Shown: positions 11,104 through 22,636 of the stretch, piece by piece
Position numbering within the stretch: the stretch's first letter is position 1
Layout of the letters: the number at the start of each line of letters is the position of its first letter
Assembly (NCBI RefSeq): GCF_030445035.2
Contig: NC_080677.1
Span: 108,125,513-108,189,512 of the forward strand
Source: Dasypus novemcinctus
Taxonomy: Eukaryota > Chordata > Mammalia > Cingulata > Dasypodidae
DNA length: 64,000 nucleotides
Direction of reading: 5' to 3'
The notes under the pieces: model-generated
What the model saw: only the letters and a program-made list of their open reading frames with translations
The model's database searches: none
What the model was told of the DNA's origin: nothing
Position numbers and translations under genes: made by a program

Positions 11104-11558
11104 GTGGGAAGTGGATGTGACTGAAGCGATAGGGCTTCTGCCTACCATATGGGAGGACCCAGGTTCAATCCCCGGGACCTCCTGGTATAAGAGAAGAGAA
11201 AGAATGCCTGCGCAGTGAGCCAGTGCCCACGTGGTGAGCCAGTGCCGGTGCGGTGAGAGTGTCTGCGTGGTGAGCCAGTGCCTGCGCAAGCAAGACGATG
11301 ACACAACAAAAGAGACAAAGGGGAGAGTCGAGGCGAAGCACATCAGAGACCAAGAACTGAGGTGGCGCAGCTAACAGGGAACCTCTCTCTACATCAGAGG
11401 TCCCCTGGATCAAACCCTGGTGAATCCTAGGGGAGAAAAAATGAGAAGAGAAAACCAAAAAAAGAGAGAAATAGATACAGAAGATCACATAGTGAATGGG
11501 TACAGATAGCAAAAACAGGAGGGTGGGGACAATAAAATAAAATAAATAAATCTTTTTA
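11104..11558 (+). mobile_element. DAS-type SINE, subfamily with GTGAGCCAGTGCC repeats
   Basis: Head ggaagtggatgtgactgaag with B box ggttcaatcccc. The body has tandem gtgagccagtgcc units (11212-11285). A second, tRNA-unrelated box (tcagaggtcccctggatcaa) precedes the tail. Target duplication aaaaatcagtg at 11093-11103 and 11559-11569. The same subfamily recurs at 12312-12760. Confidence 0.88.
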
Positions 11559-11599
11559 AAAAATCAGTGAGGAGACCCTATTTAAAAATCCAGCGGCTG

Positions 11600-11931
11600 G
11601 GGAAGCGGCTGTGGCTCAATCATTTGGGCTGCCGTCTACCACATGGGAGGCCCTGGGTTCGCGTCACAGGGCCTCCTTGTGAAGGCAGGCTCGCCGGCAC
11701 GCTGCAGAGAGCCACTGCCTGCAAGCACCGCGGAGAGCCGAATCAGCAAGTTGACTTAACAAAAAGGGAGACAAGTAAAAACACAGAAGAGCGTGCAGCA
11801 AATGGACACAGAGAGCAGACAACAAGCAAGCCACAAGGGAGGGGAATAAATAAAAATAAATACAGACACAGTAGAATGCACAACGAATGGACACAGAGAG
11901 CAGACTGCAAGCAAACCACAAGGTGGGGGGG
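11600..11931 (+). mobile_element. DAS-type SINE, variant body
   Basis: Head ggaagcggctgtggctcaat. The body repeats a cacagagagcagac module twice. Target duplication aaatccagcggctg / aaatccagtggctg at 11586-11599 and 11932-11945, one mismatch. Confidence 0.9.
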
Positions 11932-11945
11932 AAATCCAGTGGCTG

Positions 11946-12311
11946 ATAAAATTTTGCACATTTGTTTCCTGAGTCTTTTCCTACAGTGGAAATTCCAAAT
12001 GTAAATAAAAGGACAGCTGAGTATTAAGATAGCTTTCTTTACATTAAATCTGCTGTCTGCAAGTCATTCTTCTAAAATATTATATTTACTATAAAAATAA
12101 CACAATCATATAAACAAAATTTTGGAAAACAAAAGCCAAAAACCCCAACTTATCCCACCATTTTAAGCACAAATTGCTTTATAATTTTGATGCATTTTTG
12201 TCTCACATTTCTCCCTTTAAAAACAAGTAGATGGTCTTAAATATACTGAAATTATTTTTCCTTATTCAGAGCTTTAGTCACTTTATCATTAAAAGTATAT
12301 ATATATATTTA
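11946..12311. other. No gene; old LINE-like stretch
   Basis: At 12070-12200 the motifs ttttggaaaacaaaagcc and cccaccattttaagcac resemble an old dispersed repeat also seen near 44030 and 54890. Nothing else is assigned. Confidence 0.35.
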
Positions 12312-12760
12312 AAGATTTGTTTGTTTTTTCCCCCCTTCCCCTCCTTCCACCCTGCTGTTTCTGCTGTCTGTGTTGTCTTCCCTTCTTATTTTCTATCCTC
12401 TAGGATTCACTGGGATTCGATCCTGGAGACCTCCGATGGGGATAGAGGTTCCCTGTCAATTGCACCGCTGCAGTTCCTGGTTTATGCTGTGCTTCACCTT
12501 GACCCTCCCCTTTTCTCTCTTTTGATGTGTCATCATCTTGCTGCATGACTCACTTGCGCAGGGCACTGGCTCACCATGCAGGCACTGGTGCAGGCACTCG
12601 TGCTGGCACTGGCTCACCACTCAGGCACTGGAGCGGGCCCTGGTTTGCCACGCAGGCATGCTTTCTCTTCTTCCTTTTCACCAGGAGGCCCCAGGGATTG
12701 AGCCTGGGTCCTCCCATATGGTAGGTGGAAGTTCTATCACTTGAGCCACATTCGCTTTCC
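12312..12760 (-). mobile_element. DAS-type SINE, same subfamily as 11104-11558
   Basis: On the plus strand it begins tttaaagatttgtttgtttt (tail) and ends gagccacattcgctttccta (head). The middle carries inverted ggcactggctcaccatgcag units. Frames at 12231-12744 lie in it. Confidence 0.88.
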
Positions 12761-13284
12761 TAAAAATACACTTAAATTTAGTATTTGCCCAGCATTTAAA
12801 GTCTTCTCTTAAATACTTAGCACTGTGACTATGTCAAGTAAAAAATACAACTTGGCTCCCAAAAATAACATAATAATATATCTTGAATTCCAAAGCATCT
12901 TTCACTTTTGATAGTCTTATTTGCATAAAAGTAACAATGTTTTATTTTTTCTACTCCTTAGGTAAGAAAAACACAGCACATGGCTGATTGGTATTGGCAC
13001 AACTAGCCTGCAAGGTTTCCCATCCAGCTTCTGCCTCATAGTGGGCCTGGTCATCAAAATATCAAATACCCAATTTACAGAACTCCAACTAACTAACAGT
13101 GGTTATCCTCCAACTCCATTGATTATTGGCCATTTAGATAACAAACTCACTGGAATCTGGTTAAAATGTTGTCGTCTTTAGATTCATGCGTGGAGTCACC
13201 CTATAGATATGATATTTTGGGGTCTTTTTTTTTCTCTATTTTCTTCTCTCACAGAAGTAATACTTCTTAAAAAACAGAGCTTGA
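12761..13284. other. No gene seen
   Basis: AT-rich sequence with no recognised repeat, RNA gene or exon. A cttag/gtaag string near 12960 is not supported as a splice site by any neighbouring coding sequence. Confidence 0.4.
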
Positions 13285-13690
13285 TGTCTTGGGTTTGGTT
13301 CCCTTAGTAGCAGACCCTGTAGGCAAGGATTTGAATGCAAATATTTTATTTGGACAGTGACCCTGGGAAGTGCTGTTGGGGAGTAGGGAAGTGAGAAGTG
13401 GGGGGAAGGAAGCCAACACAGGGTGCATGATAGAGCAGAGTTCCAGAATCCTGCGGGAGGACTCTGTGGCAGTGTAGAACACACCTCCCATGGTCCCAAC
13501 CAAGGAATTAGTAAATTGGGTAGTCGTCCTCCCATTCCCACCTGTCAGCGGGCTCAGGGCTGCCCTGGGGTTGTGACCCTCTGGGATTTCTGGCCTATCC
13601 CTACTGGTGTGAGGCCAAGAGCAAGCCTGCAGGTGCTAAGGAAGGACACCTTGGGCATGCTCGGGTGTGAATCAGGCAGGGAATAGGGAA
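13285..13690 (+). repeat. Probable old interspersed repeat
   Basis: The order aatattttatttggacagtg, ccctgggaagtgctgttggg, ggaagccaacacagggtg fits a dispersed mammalian repeat known from many loci, but no second copy is visible here. The frames at 13236-13686 show no domain. Confidence 0.35.
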
Positions 13691-13918
13691 GAACCACTGG
13701 CCAGAATATATGCTAAACATAACCTATAGCTGAACTACCTTGATATAACTACTGTTAACATAGACATATTCCATCTCATTTTTGATGTAGTATATCTATA
13801 TATTTTCACTTAAAATATATTTTAATAGATGGGATGATTTTGAGAAGAGTTTGGCATTTTAGCTAGTAAACATCGTTAGGCAGATTTACTGAACACTGAC
13901 ATTAAAAAGAAAATAAGA

Positions 13919-14025
13919 ATGCGTAGTTAGGCAGCATATATACTAAAATTGGAATGATAAAGAGAAGATTGGCAGGGGCCCTACATAAAGATGACAAGCA
14001 AATCCATGAAGCGTTCCATATTTTT
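13919..14025 (+). pseudogene. RNU6: U6 spliceosomal snRNA pseudogene, 5' half of a U6-L1 chimeric retrocopy
   Basis: About 107 bases align with U6 snRNA end to end: the gcagcatatatactaaaatt start region, ggaatgataaagagaagatt, the ctacataaagatgac region, and gcgttccatattttt at the 3' end. Functional U6 has ACAGAGA; here the motif is changed to aaagaga, with further changes elsewhere. No proximal sequence element or TATA box is seen upstream, so it should not be transcribed by Pol III. It runs without a gap into an L1 3' UTR. The candidate target duplication aaaataag lies at 13910-13917 and 14234-14241. Confidence 0.93.
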
Positions 14026-14233
14026 AAAAACAGGGTAGGGTAAATTGGGTGAAAAAATACACCTTAACGTAAACTACGGACTTTAGTTAATACTACAATT
14101 ATAGTATTCTTTCATCAATTGTAACAAAGGTACCACACTAATACAAAGTGTTAATAATAGGGGGTGGGGTATATGGAAATGCTGTATTTTTTACATGATT
14201 TTTCTAGAAGCCTACAACTTCTCTAATTAAAAA
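14026..14233 (+). mobile_element. L1 3' UTR, 3' half of the U6-L1 chimera
   Basis: Starts at the U6 T-run with acagggtagggtaaattggg and continues to the L1 tail (taccacactaatacaaagtg; gggtggggtatatggaaatg; cctacaacttctctaatt) and poly(A). The same tail type is seen at 2935-3085. The direct join to U6 and the shared duplication suggest one insertion. Confidence 0.85.
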
Positions 14234-14315
14234 AAAATAAGCCTATTGCAACATTCCAAGTAATATCCAAGTTTTTAAAAAAGAAAATAAGATAATATTA
14301 TTAAAAAGAAAACCT

Positions 14316-14722
14316 TGGGAAACAGACTTGGCCCAATGGATAGGGCATCTGCCTACCACATGGGAGGTCTGGTGGGTTCAAGCCCCGGGCCTCCTTGACC
14401 CGTGTGGAGCTGGCCCATGCGTAGTGCTGATGCCGTGCCACGCAGGGGTGTCCCCCGCGTAGGGGAGCCCCACGCGCAAGGAGTGCGCCCGTGAGGAGAG
14501 CCGCCCAGCGGGAAAGAAAGTGCAGCCTGTCCAGGAATGGTGCCACACACATGGAGAGCTGACGCAGCAAGATGACGCAACAAAGAGACACAGATTCCTG
14601 GTGCCACTGACAAGAATGCAAGCAGACACAGAAGAACACACAGCGAACGGACAGAGAGAGCAGACAATGGGGGAGGGTGGTAAGGGGAGAGAAATAAATA
14701 AATAATAAATCTTTAAAAAAAA
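14316..14722 (+). mobile_element. Long DAS-type SINE
   Basis: Starts gggaaacagacttggcccaa and ends ggagagaaataaataaataa. The 189- and 162-codon minus-strand frames lie in it. It abuts a dimeric SINE whose first head is missing, so it may have inserted into that SINE or both share a tail. Confidence 0.92.
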
Positions 14723-15032
14723 AAGACAAGCAAGATAGTGAGCTGATGTGACGGGCTGTTGCGACGGGCTGTTGTGGCGAGCTGTTGCAACAAAATGATG
14801 CAAAAGATACAAGAAAAAAGAAACATAATGAGATATACAACAAAGCAGGGTGCAGAGGTGGCTCAATCAATTAGCCACCTCCCTCCTGCATGGGAGGTCC
14901 CGGGTTCGGTTCCCTGTACCTCCTGGGGAAAAAAAAAAAGGAGATGACCACACAACAAACAGTCACAGCAAATGCACACAATGAGAGGGTAGGGAAAAAT
15001 AAATAAAATAAATCTTAAAAAAAAAAAAGAGA
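14723..15032 (+). mobile_element. Dimeric DAS-type SINE, first head missing
   Basis: Body units gacgggctgttg repeat three times. A second tRNA-like head (gcagaggtggctcaatcaat; gggttcggttccc) follows, ending in an A-rich tail. Confidence 0.88.
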
Positions 15033-15414
15033 ATGCATGTCTGTTCTGCATTTATGTAGAAGAGATTAACCTAGAATCTAATGGGTTTATTTTTAGTGCA
15101 GATTTATGGTATACATTCTAATACTGTTTAAAGTACTTTGTAAAAGTTAACACTGCAGCATGCTGAATTAAAAGTGTTGAAAAGACAAGGGGGAAAAGCA
15201 ATATATATATATATTTTAAATCAATATCAAATGCTCTGGAAGAATTTTCCAAAGTCTATATTTCTTTATTGAAATAAATCAGAATTGAAAAAGTGATCCA
15301 CAAATTTTACTCTCCATATCTTCCTACTGAGTGTTATCAATCAGGCTGGGGTTGATTTGGATCATTCTTGAGTGTTGGTCACTTTCTTCTAAAAGTAAAA
15401 ATCACCCTTTTCTT
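15033..15414. other. No gene seen; short (TA)n at 15198-15213
   Basis: AT-rich sequence without a recognised family. It carries the left copy (15404-15413) of the target duplication of the next SINE. Confidence 0.4.
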
Positions 15415-15837
15415 TTTTTTTTTAAGATTTATTTTTTATTTCTCTCCCATGCCCACCCCTCCCCCCCAGTTGTCTGCTCTCTGTGTCCATTCGCTGTGTG
15501 TTCTTCTGCATCCGACTGTATTCTTGTCAGCAGCACCAGGGAATCTGTGTCTCGTTTTGTTGTGTCATCTTGCTGCATCAGCTCTCTGTGTGTGCGATGC
15601 CATTCCTGGGCAGGCTGTGCTTTATTCATGCAGGGCGGCTCTCCTTACGGGGCGCACTCCTTGTGCATGGGGCTCCCCTACGCGGGGGACAGCCCTGTGT
15701 GGCACAGCACTCCTTGCACACATCAGCACTGTGCGTGGACCAGCTCACCACATGGGTCAGGAAGCCCTGGGTTTGATCCCTGGACCTCCCATGTGATAGG
15801 CGGACACTCAATCTGCTGAGCCAAACTCGCTTCCCTG
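15415..15837 (-). mobile_element. Long DAS-type SINE
   Basis: The plus strand reads tail (ttttttttaagatttatttt) to head (ccaaactcgcttccctg). Target duplication acccttttct(t) at 15404-15413 and 15838-15848. Frames at 15331-15819 are inside it. Confidence 0.92.
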
Positions 15838-16184
15838 ACCCTTTTCTTAAGAATGTATTTATGCCTTCTGATAGTAAGAATCTCTACCTTCTGATGCCTT
15901 GGTGTGAGCCTCTGACAGAAGCTCTGCTGCTTGAACACTCTCCCGAGTTTGTGGAGAGAACCTAGCCATGTGAAGCTGTCTTGTGGGGTTAAAGGTAATA
16001 CCCCTACCACATGACCTATCCTGGGCCACACCTGGCCTGGTCTGATTCTCCAGTCTCCAGTTGATTCTGTTGTCCCCTATAATTCTGCCAATTAATTCCT
16101 TTTTGCCAAAGTTTGTAACCAAAAGTATTTACTGAAAGATATCTGCTACTACTCCAGCAAAACCAGGCAACCCATTTCTATCAT
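15838..16184. other. No gene seen
   Basis: Mixed sequence without an assigned repeat. The small minus-strand frames at 15723-16122 run out of the neighbouring SINE and have no domain. Confidence 0.35.
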
Positions 16185-16274
16185 AATTTCCAAGAGTGCA
16201 GGGATTGTTTCTGTTTAACCCCAGGCACATATTAAGTGCCTGGTTCATGGAGGATGCTCAATAAATGTTGACTA
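16185..16274 (+). mobile_element. L2 LINE 3' end
   Basis: Contains gtgcagggattgtttctg, a ccccaggcacatattaagtg core and the typical L2 end gctcaataaatgttgacta. A SINE sits at its very end. Confidence 0.75.
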
Positions 16275-16424
16275 GGGAAGCATATGTGGCTCAATCCTTT
16301 GGGTGCCTGCATATCACATGGGAGATTATGGGTTCGGTTTTGTGTCTCCTTAAAAAAATGAGGACAAGCAGACAGCGAGCACAAAACAATGAGGGAGTGA
16401 GGAACAAATAAAATCTTAAAAAAA
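16275..16424 (+). mobile_element. DAS-type SINE, short
   Basis: Starts gggaagcatatgtggctcaa. Its gttgacta target duplication is seen on both sides (near 16267 and 16426), the left copy coming from the L2 end. Confidence 0.85.
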
Positions 16425-16454
16425 AAAGTTGACTAAATGGAAAAAAAAAATCAA

Positions 16455-16570
16455 TGTGGGAATGAATGTGGCTCAAGTGGGTGAGCGCCTTGCTTCCCAC
16501 ATGGGAGGTCTCAGGTTCGGTTCCCACTGCCTCCTAAAAACAAAAAAACAAACAACAAGCAAACAACCAC
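16455..16570 (+). mobile_element. DAS-type SINE monomer
   Basis: Reads gggaatgaatgtggctcaag, then cccacatgggaggtctcagg and an (AAC)-rich tail. Confidence 0.85.
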
Positions 16571-16582
16571 AAAAACAACTTA

Positions 16583-16672
16583 CGGGAGCTGATGTGGCTC
16601 AGTAGTTGAGCTCCGGCTTCCCACATATGAGGTCCATGGTTCAATCCCTGGCCCTGGTACCTAAAAAAAAAA
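16583..16672 (+). mobile_element. DAS-type SINE monomer
   Basis: Reads gggagctgatgtggctcagt, then ggttcaatccctggccctgg and an A-run. It is the third unit in 400 bases, all on the plus strand. Confidence 0.85.
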
Positions 16673-16689
16673 AGTCAATGTAATTCACT

Positions 16690-17545
16690 GTATTTAACAG
16701 ATTAAAAAAAAACATGTATTCATCTGTATACATATAGAAGAAGCATTTGACAAAGCTCAGCATACATTCATGATAAAAACAAACCAAAAACCTCTCAGCA
16801 AACTAGGAATAGAAAAGAACTTCCTCAACTTGATGGAGGACGTCTATGAAAATTTTGTAGCTAAAAAATCTTACAGCTAACATCATAGTTATTTACAACA
16901 TCATAGTTAATGGTAAGATCCCCCTAAGATCAGGAACAAGGAAATGGTGTATTCTCTCACCCCTTCTAGTCAACATTCCTGGAAGTACTATCCATGTAAT
17001 ATGACAAGAAAAAGGAGTAAAAGGCATCCAAATGGAAAAGGAAGAACACTGTCTTTCTTCACAAATAGCATAATTATTTATGTAGAAAATACTAAGGAAT
17101 CTACAAAAAAGCTACCAGAACAAATAAGCGAGATTGGCAAGTTTGCAGGATACAAAGTAATATACAAAATCAACTGTATTCCTAAATACTAGAAATGGAC
17201 AGTTAGAAATTGAAATTTTAAAAACACCATTATAATGGCACTAAAATATGCAAGACTTGTAGATATTTTAAACAAAATATGTTCAATATCAGTATACTGA
17301 AAACACCAAAACATTGCTGAGAGAAATTAAAGATCTAAATAAATGGAGAGACGGTCCATATAGGTGGAGGAAAGACTCGATATTGTTAAGATGTCAGTTT
17401 TTCCCATAATTATCTATAGATTCAGTGTGATCCCAATTGAAATCCAAGCAGACAGTTTATGAAAAAAGGAAAGCTGATTCTAAAATTTATGTGGAAATGC
17501 AAAAGTCAAAACAATTTTAGAGAATGCAGTTTGAGGATTTACAAT
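16690..17545 (+). mobile_element. L1 ORF2 fragment (reverse-transcriptase region)
   Basis: Contains agaagcatttgacaaagctc (the EAFDKAQ-type region), ttcctcaacttgatggagga, and gcataattatttatgtagaa followed by atactaaggaatctac near 17080, the decayed catalytic-box area. Only short frames remain (16944-17192). Confidence 0.75.
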
Positions 17546-17988
17546 ACCTGAAGAAAGTCACTGTGCTAGGCCCACACTTAAGAAGTAGAGAGTTATGCTT
17601 CACCTCCTTGAAGGCAAAGTATCATATAAATTATTAGGAATTCTTATGCACAGGAGATTTGTTTCTTCTTCTCATTTATTTATTTATTCAATCGTATACA
17701 CATTCAATACATATAAATTAGTATTGACTCACGGATATTTATTTTATATTTTGGGATAAAATCCAGTACTACTTTATTTCTTTGCCCAAATTGTTCTATC
17801 TTCAGCCATTGGGAGCTCTTTCAGTTGACTCTTCTATCCCTTTGATATAAACCCATCCTTGTGGGATTTTAAAATTATTATTATTAATATCATCATTATT
17901 CTTGGAGTACCTCCTTATTTTCTGGCACTACAAGATACTTCCTGCTCATCTTGTTTATTTCTTGCCCTAGTCCTAGACTTCAGTAAGA
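17546..17988. other. No gene seen
   Basis: AT-rich sequence with short ATT repeats (17875-17900). No family is assigned. Confidence 0.35.
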
Positions 17989-18775
17989 GTCCTGAAGTTT
18001 TTTTTCTTTTTTAATTTGGATACATTAAAGTTCACCTGTGCTGTAAAGGCCTATGGGTTTTGACAAATGCATGGTATCATTTTTCCACCATTACAGTATC
18101 ATACCCAGTAGTTTCACTGCCCCAAAGTATCTTCTGTGCATCATCTCCCACTCTCCACCCCCACCCCAACCACTGATCTTTTCAGAGTTGCTATACTTTG
18201 TCTTTTCCAGAATGTCAGATAATTGATTTCATAATATGTAGACTTATCGGACTGGCTTCTTTCACTTGACAATAAGCATTTAAGATATATCCATGCCTCT
18301 TCACAGCTAAATAGCTCACTTATTTTTATTACTGAATGATATTCCATTGTATGGATGTATAGCAATTTGTTTATCCATTCACTTATTGTAGAACATTTTA
18401 GTTGCTTCTAATTTTTTGTGATTATAAATAAAGCTGCTATAAACCTTCATATGCAGGTTTTTAGTGTGTACATAAATTTTCAAATCAGTTAGGTAAATAC
18501 TAAGGAGTATAATTGTTGGATCATATGGTAAAACTATGTTTAGCTTTGTAAGAAACTGCCAAATGGTCTTCTAAAATGGCCGTATCTTTTTGCATTCTCA
18601 CTAGCAATGAGTGAGAGTTCCTGTGACTCTCAATCCTTGCCAGAAACTGGTATTGTTAGATTTTTGGATTTTCACCATTCTAATAGAAGTGTAGTGGTAT
18701 CTCATTATTGTTTTAATTAGCAATTCTCCAGTGACAAATGATGCTGAAATCTTTTCATATGCTTCCTCCTCATTT
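17989..18775 (-). mobile_element. L1 3' end, minus strand
   Basis: The plus strand shows the complement of the ORF2 end and 3' UTR: atattccattgtatggatgt, ttggatcatatggtaaaact, ctgccaaatggtcttc. The 74-codon minus-strand frame at 18141-18365 (with HTMEYHSVIK) is the ORF2 C-terminus relic. Confidence 0.8.
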
Positions 18776-20350
18776 TAAAATTCATTATAAATATAATTCA
18801 CTGTAAGACAAATATGATAATGTACTGTGATGCTTATATTATATATAGAAGTAAAAACCTGTGAAAAAAGTAGCACAAAGGACAGATGGGCAGAAAATTG
18901 ATTTCTACCATAGTTAGATTCTTATATTAAATATGAAGTGATATAATATCAAACAAAGATTGACTTAATAAGTTAAAGGTACATATTTATAAAATATACA
19001 GCAACCACTAAAAAGGTAAAACAAAGAGGTCTAGCTTACAAGCCAATAGTGGAGATAAAGTGGAATCCTAAAAGAAAAATAAATCCTCAGTCCTAAAAAA
19101 GACAGGCAAGTAGGAAAAAAGAACAAGGAACAGATGGGACAAATAGAAAACAACTTGCAAGATGATAGATTTAAACCAGACTATATTGACAACACATTAA
19201 ATAGAAATATTCTAAATAACCCAATTAAAAGTCAAAGATTATCAGGCTGGATAGAAAAGCAACTTCCAACTATATGCTATCTAAAGAAACAAATTTCAAA
19301 TGTAAAGACATAGATAATTGAAAGGATGGAAATGATATACCATGCAAACATAACCATAAAATGTAACCTTTTGTTTAAGAAATGTGCATGTAGGCAAATG
19401 TTTGTGTGTATGCTTGTAAGTGCTTATTTTGCAAAGAGAAACAGAAGGAGAAATAAAAACTAATAAAATTATGTTATAGCCACTGTGGAGGACTGTTTGG
19501 CAGTTTCTAAGGAAATTGAATATAGACTTACTATGTGACCCAGCAATACCACTACTAGGTATATACCCAGAAGAACCAAGAGCAGTGACATGAACAGACA
19601 TCTGCACACCAATGTTCATAGTGGCCTTATTCACAATTACCAAAAGATGGAAACAACCCAGATGTCCATCAACTGATAAATGGATAAGCAAATTGTGTAT
19701 ATACACACAATGGAATATCATGCAGTTAGTAGAAGAAATAAAGTTGTGAAGCATATGACAACATGCATGAACCTGGAGGACATTATGTCAAGTGAAGCAA
19801 GCCAGACACAAAACAACAAATATTGTATGATTGTGCTTTTATGAACTAAATATATTATGTAAGCTCATGGAGTTAATAACTAGAATACAGGTCACCAGAA
19901 AATAGAATGAGTTTAGAGAATGGAAAGCTGAGGGTTAATTTGTGAAGAACTGGTAAAAAAGACTGTAAATCTTTGGAAATAAACAGAGATAGTGAAAGCT
20001 CATCATAGAGCTTTCTAACTAGCAGTGCTAATATACAGGTATGATAGTGGTTGAAGGGGAAAGTCTAAGATCATGTATATTACTAGAAGAAAAGCTTAAA
20101 AATGTAACGTGGGACTGTATAGCATATACAGTTATGTATGACGGAAGGATAGAGAGATTGAGAGGTGGTTATTAAGGAGTTACAGTTTTTCTGTTTATCA
20201 GATTTTTGTTTATTATTATTATTAGAGTATGAAAATGCTCAAATATAATTAAAGTGCTGGGTACACAACTCTGATTATACCAAATGCCACTGATTATACA
20301 CTTTGGATGGATTGTATGCTTTATGAATATGTATCAATAAAATTTTAAAA
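18776..20350 (+). mobile_element. L1 fragment with ORF2 end and xenarthran-type 3' UTR
   Basis: Opens with an endonuclease-like stretch (19240-19300, ccaactatatgctatctaaa), then jumps to the ORF2 end (19475-19800) and a long 3' UTR ending ttatgaatatgtatcaataa. The gap shows internal deletion or two separate copies. Frames on the minus strand (19296-19754) are antisense shadows. Confidence 0.7.
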
Positions 20351-20496
20351 ATAAAATTGATTTTTTAAAAGTACTAATTAAGTTAATATCCATAGAGAAG
20401 GGACAGGGTTGGAAGTTGGCCAGCTCTGAATATACCTCCTTTTACATTTTCAGTTTGCAATCACGTAAATGTTTAGTGTATTTAAAAATAAAACAA

Positions 20497-20959
20497 GGGA
20501 AGCAGATGTGGCTCAGGTGACTGGGCTCCCGCCTACCACATAGGAGGTCGCTGGTTTGGATCCTGGTGCCTCCTAAAGAAGACAGCTAGCTAGCATGATG
20601 GGCAGGTCCAGTGAGCTGACACAAGAGACCCAGAAGAAAAGAACATAACAGGAGACACAACAAAAGCAGGGAGCAGAGGTTCCTGGTACCTCCTAAAGAA
20701 GACAGTGAGCTGAAGCAATGGCAGATGTGGTGAGCTGACGCAACAAGAGATGTGAGGAGGAAAAAGAGAATGAGAAACACAACAAAGCAGAGAGCAGAGG
20801 TGGCTCAAGCAATTAGATACCTCCCTCCCACATTGGAGGTCCCAGGTTTGGCTGCCAGTGCCTCCGAAAGAAACAAGGAAGATGAACAGGTCAGCAAGTG
20901 AGAAATAACAAGGAGGGGTGGGGAGAAACAAATGAATAAAATAAATCTTAAAAAAAAAA
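20497..20959 (+). mobile_element. DAS-type SINE, multimeric
   Basis: Head gggaagcagatgtggctcag at 20497, an inner gcagaggttcctggtacctc join at about 20670, and a second full head (ggtggctcaagcaattagat) at about 20795 show two to three units. Same structure as 25896-26351. Confidence 0.9.
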
Positions 20960-21780
20960 TCCCAAGACTTTTCACAGCAGCACACACTCAGGTGGCCAAC
21001 ATGCAGTTTTGGACACAACAGCTGTGAATGAGTCTATGTGTATAGCAAGTTGGTGTCATAACTGAGAGAAAGAAAGTATTTCAAGTGACTTTAGATCATC
21101 GTATTTTGACTGTATATCCTTGGTGGAATTTTTTTAAAGGACAAATAAAGGGTGCAAAGAAATCTTAAACTTCATTCAATAGTCTTACTGTAAGTAGCAA
21201 TATTGGTATTATTACTTTGAAACTTTTCTGTATACATTATATGATAAATGAGTAATTCGCCTAACATTATTGGGAACTAATATTTTCAGTTTGAGAGAGA
21301 AGTGATACAAGTATAAAATCAATGCAGTTAAGTAAACAATTGTAAGATTAAATCTGAGTTGGAAATAGCATAAACTCTTTTTGCTCTTTTCGAAAAAGCA
21401 TATTTCCTAGCACTGTCCACTGAAAATGATAGCCCAAGGGGAATGATCACTCCCAGTGCCTGGATTTGTTCTCTATGAATTCCCCACTAATAGGAACCAA
21501 GGCTCTTTATAGGAATGGCTGTTTGTTAGTATTTGGCAGGAATGAGACTGGAAGATATTGTTTTGCTTGGTATATCTTCTTGGTTACAGAAAGCAAGGAC
21601 GCTATCAAAGACACATGAGCCATAAGGAATACATTTAAAAATAAAACAAAACACCTAAGTTGACTCTCAAAAAAGGGAAAGCCAAAAAACAAGCAAAGAA
21701 AACTACGTGCTGGCTACTTGAGTGCGTGCGTGCTGCTGTGGAAAGTCACGGAAAGCACGAGCCACGTTGACTTGTGAGAT
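20960..21780. other. No gene seen
   Basis: No repeat or exon recognised. The 61-codon minus-strand frame at 21507-21692 is not supported by any domain or splice context. Confidence 0.4.
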
Positions 21781-22140
21781 GCGCTGAATCTCAGTTGGGC
21801 TTTCACTACCATTGGTCAACCTTCCTCTTTGCCCTTATTCAGTGTTTCTCCTAAACAGGTTCCTGTTCCACACCTTCACCATTCCCCTTAAGGTCCCTGC
21901 TGACCGCTGGGTCTCCCTCTCGGCAGATGTTTCAGTCTCTTGCCTCAGATAAAACAGGGACCAGATGGCTTGAATGCTCCTTCCCTCCTCAGCCCCCTAC
22001 AAACATTCATATCCTCACCTTCAACCCATCCTTTCTTCTCCTCCAGCTGATCTCAGATGTTCAGGTAGTCATCTTCCAGTCCCACCCTACTCCTGTGCTT
22101 TCTTACCTCCTTCAATTTCTTCTTCAATATCCCCTTCTCT

Positions 22141-22531
22141 CTCTTTTTTTTAAGATTTATTTTATTTATTTATTACCGCCCCCCCCTTGTTGTTTGCACT
22201 CACTGTCTGCTCTCTGTGTCCATTTGTAGTGTGCTCTCTGTGTTTGCTCTTCTTCTCTTTAGGAGGCACTGAGAACCAAACCTGGAACCTCCCATGTGGG
22301 AGAGAGTCACTCACGCATTTGAGCCACCTCAGCTCCCTGATTTGTTGTGTCTCTCATTGCCTTCCCTCTTTGTGTCTCTTTGTTGTGTCATCTTGTTGCG
22401 TCAGCTCACCGCACCTGCCCATTGTGCCAGCTCACTGTCTTGGTTGTTTTCTCCAGCAGGCACTGGGAACCGAACCCAGGACTTCCCGTGTGGTAGGTGG
22501 GAATCAATCTCTTGAGCCACACCTACTTCTC
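22141..22531 (-). mobile_element. DAS-type SINE
   Basis: Tail tttttttttaagatttattt at left, head gagccacacctacttct at right. A perfect 11-bp target duplication (tccccttctct) lies at 22130-22140 and 22532-22542. Frames at 22187-22663 are inside it. Confidence 0.92.
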
Positions 22532-22636
22532 TCCCCTTCTCTTTTTTCTTTAGTTTCAACCTCTCTCTTTCTACTGGCTCATTTCCAGAAGGGTGTAAAT
22601 AATTTATCTCTCCCTTATCCCCAATACCATCTCCCA

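Noticed and set aside
13919-14025. Functional U6 gene
   Set aside because: The ACAGAGA element and other positions are changed, there is no upstream Pol III promoter element, and it is fused to an L1 tail.
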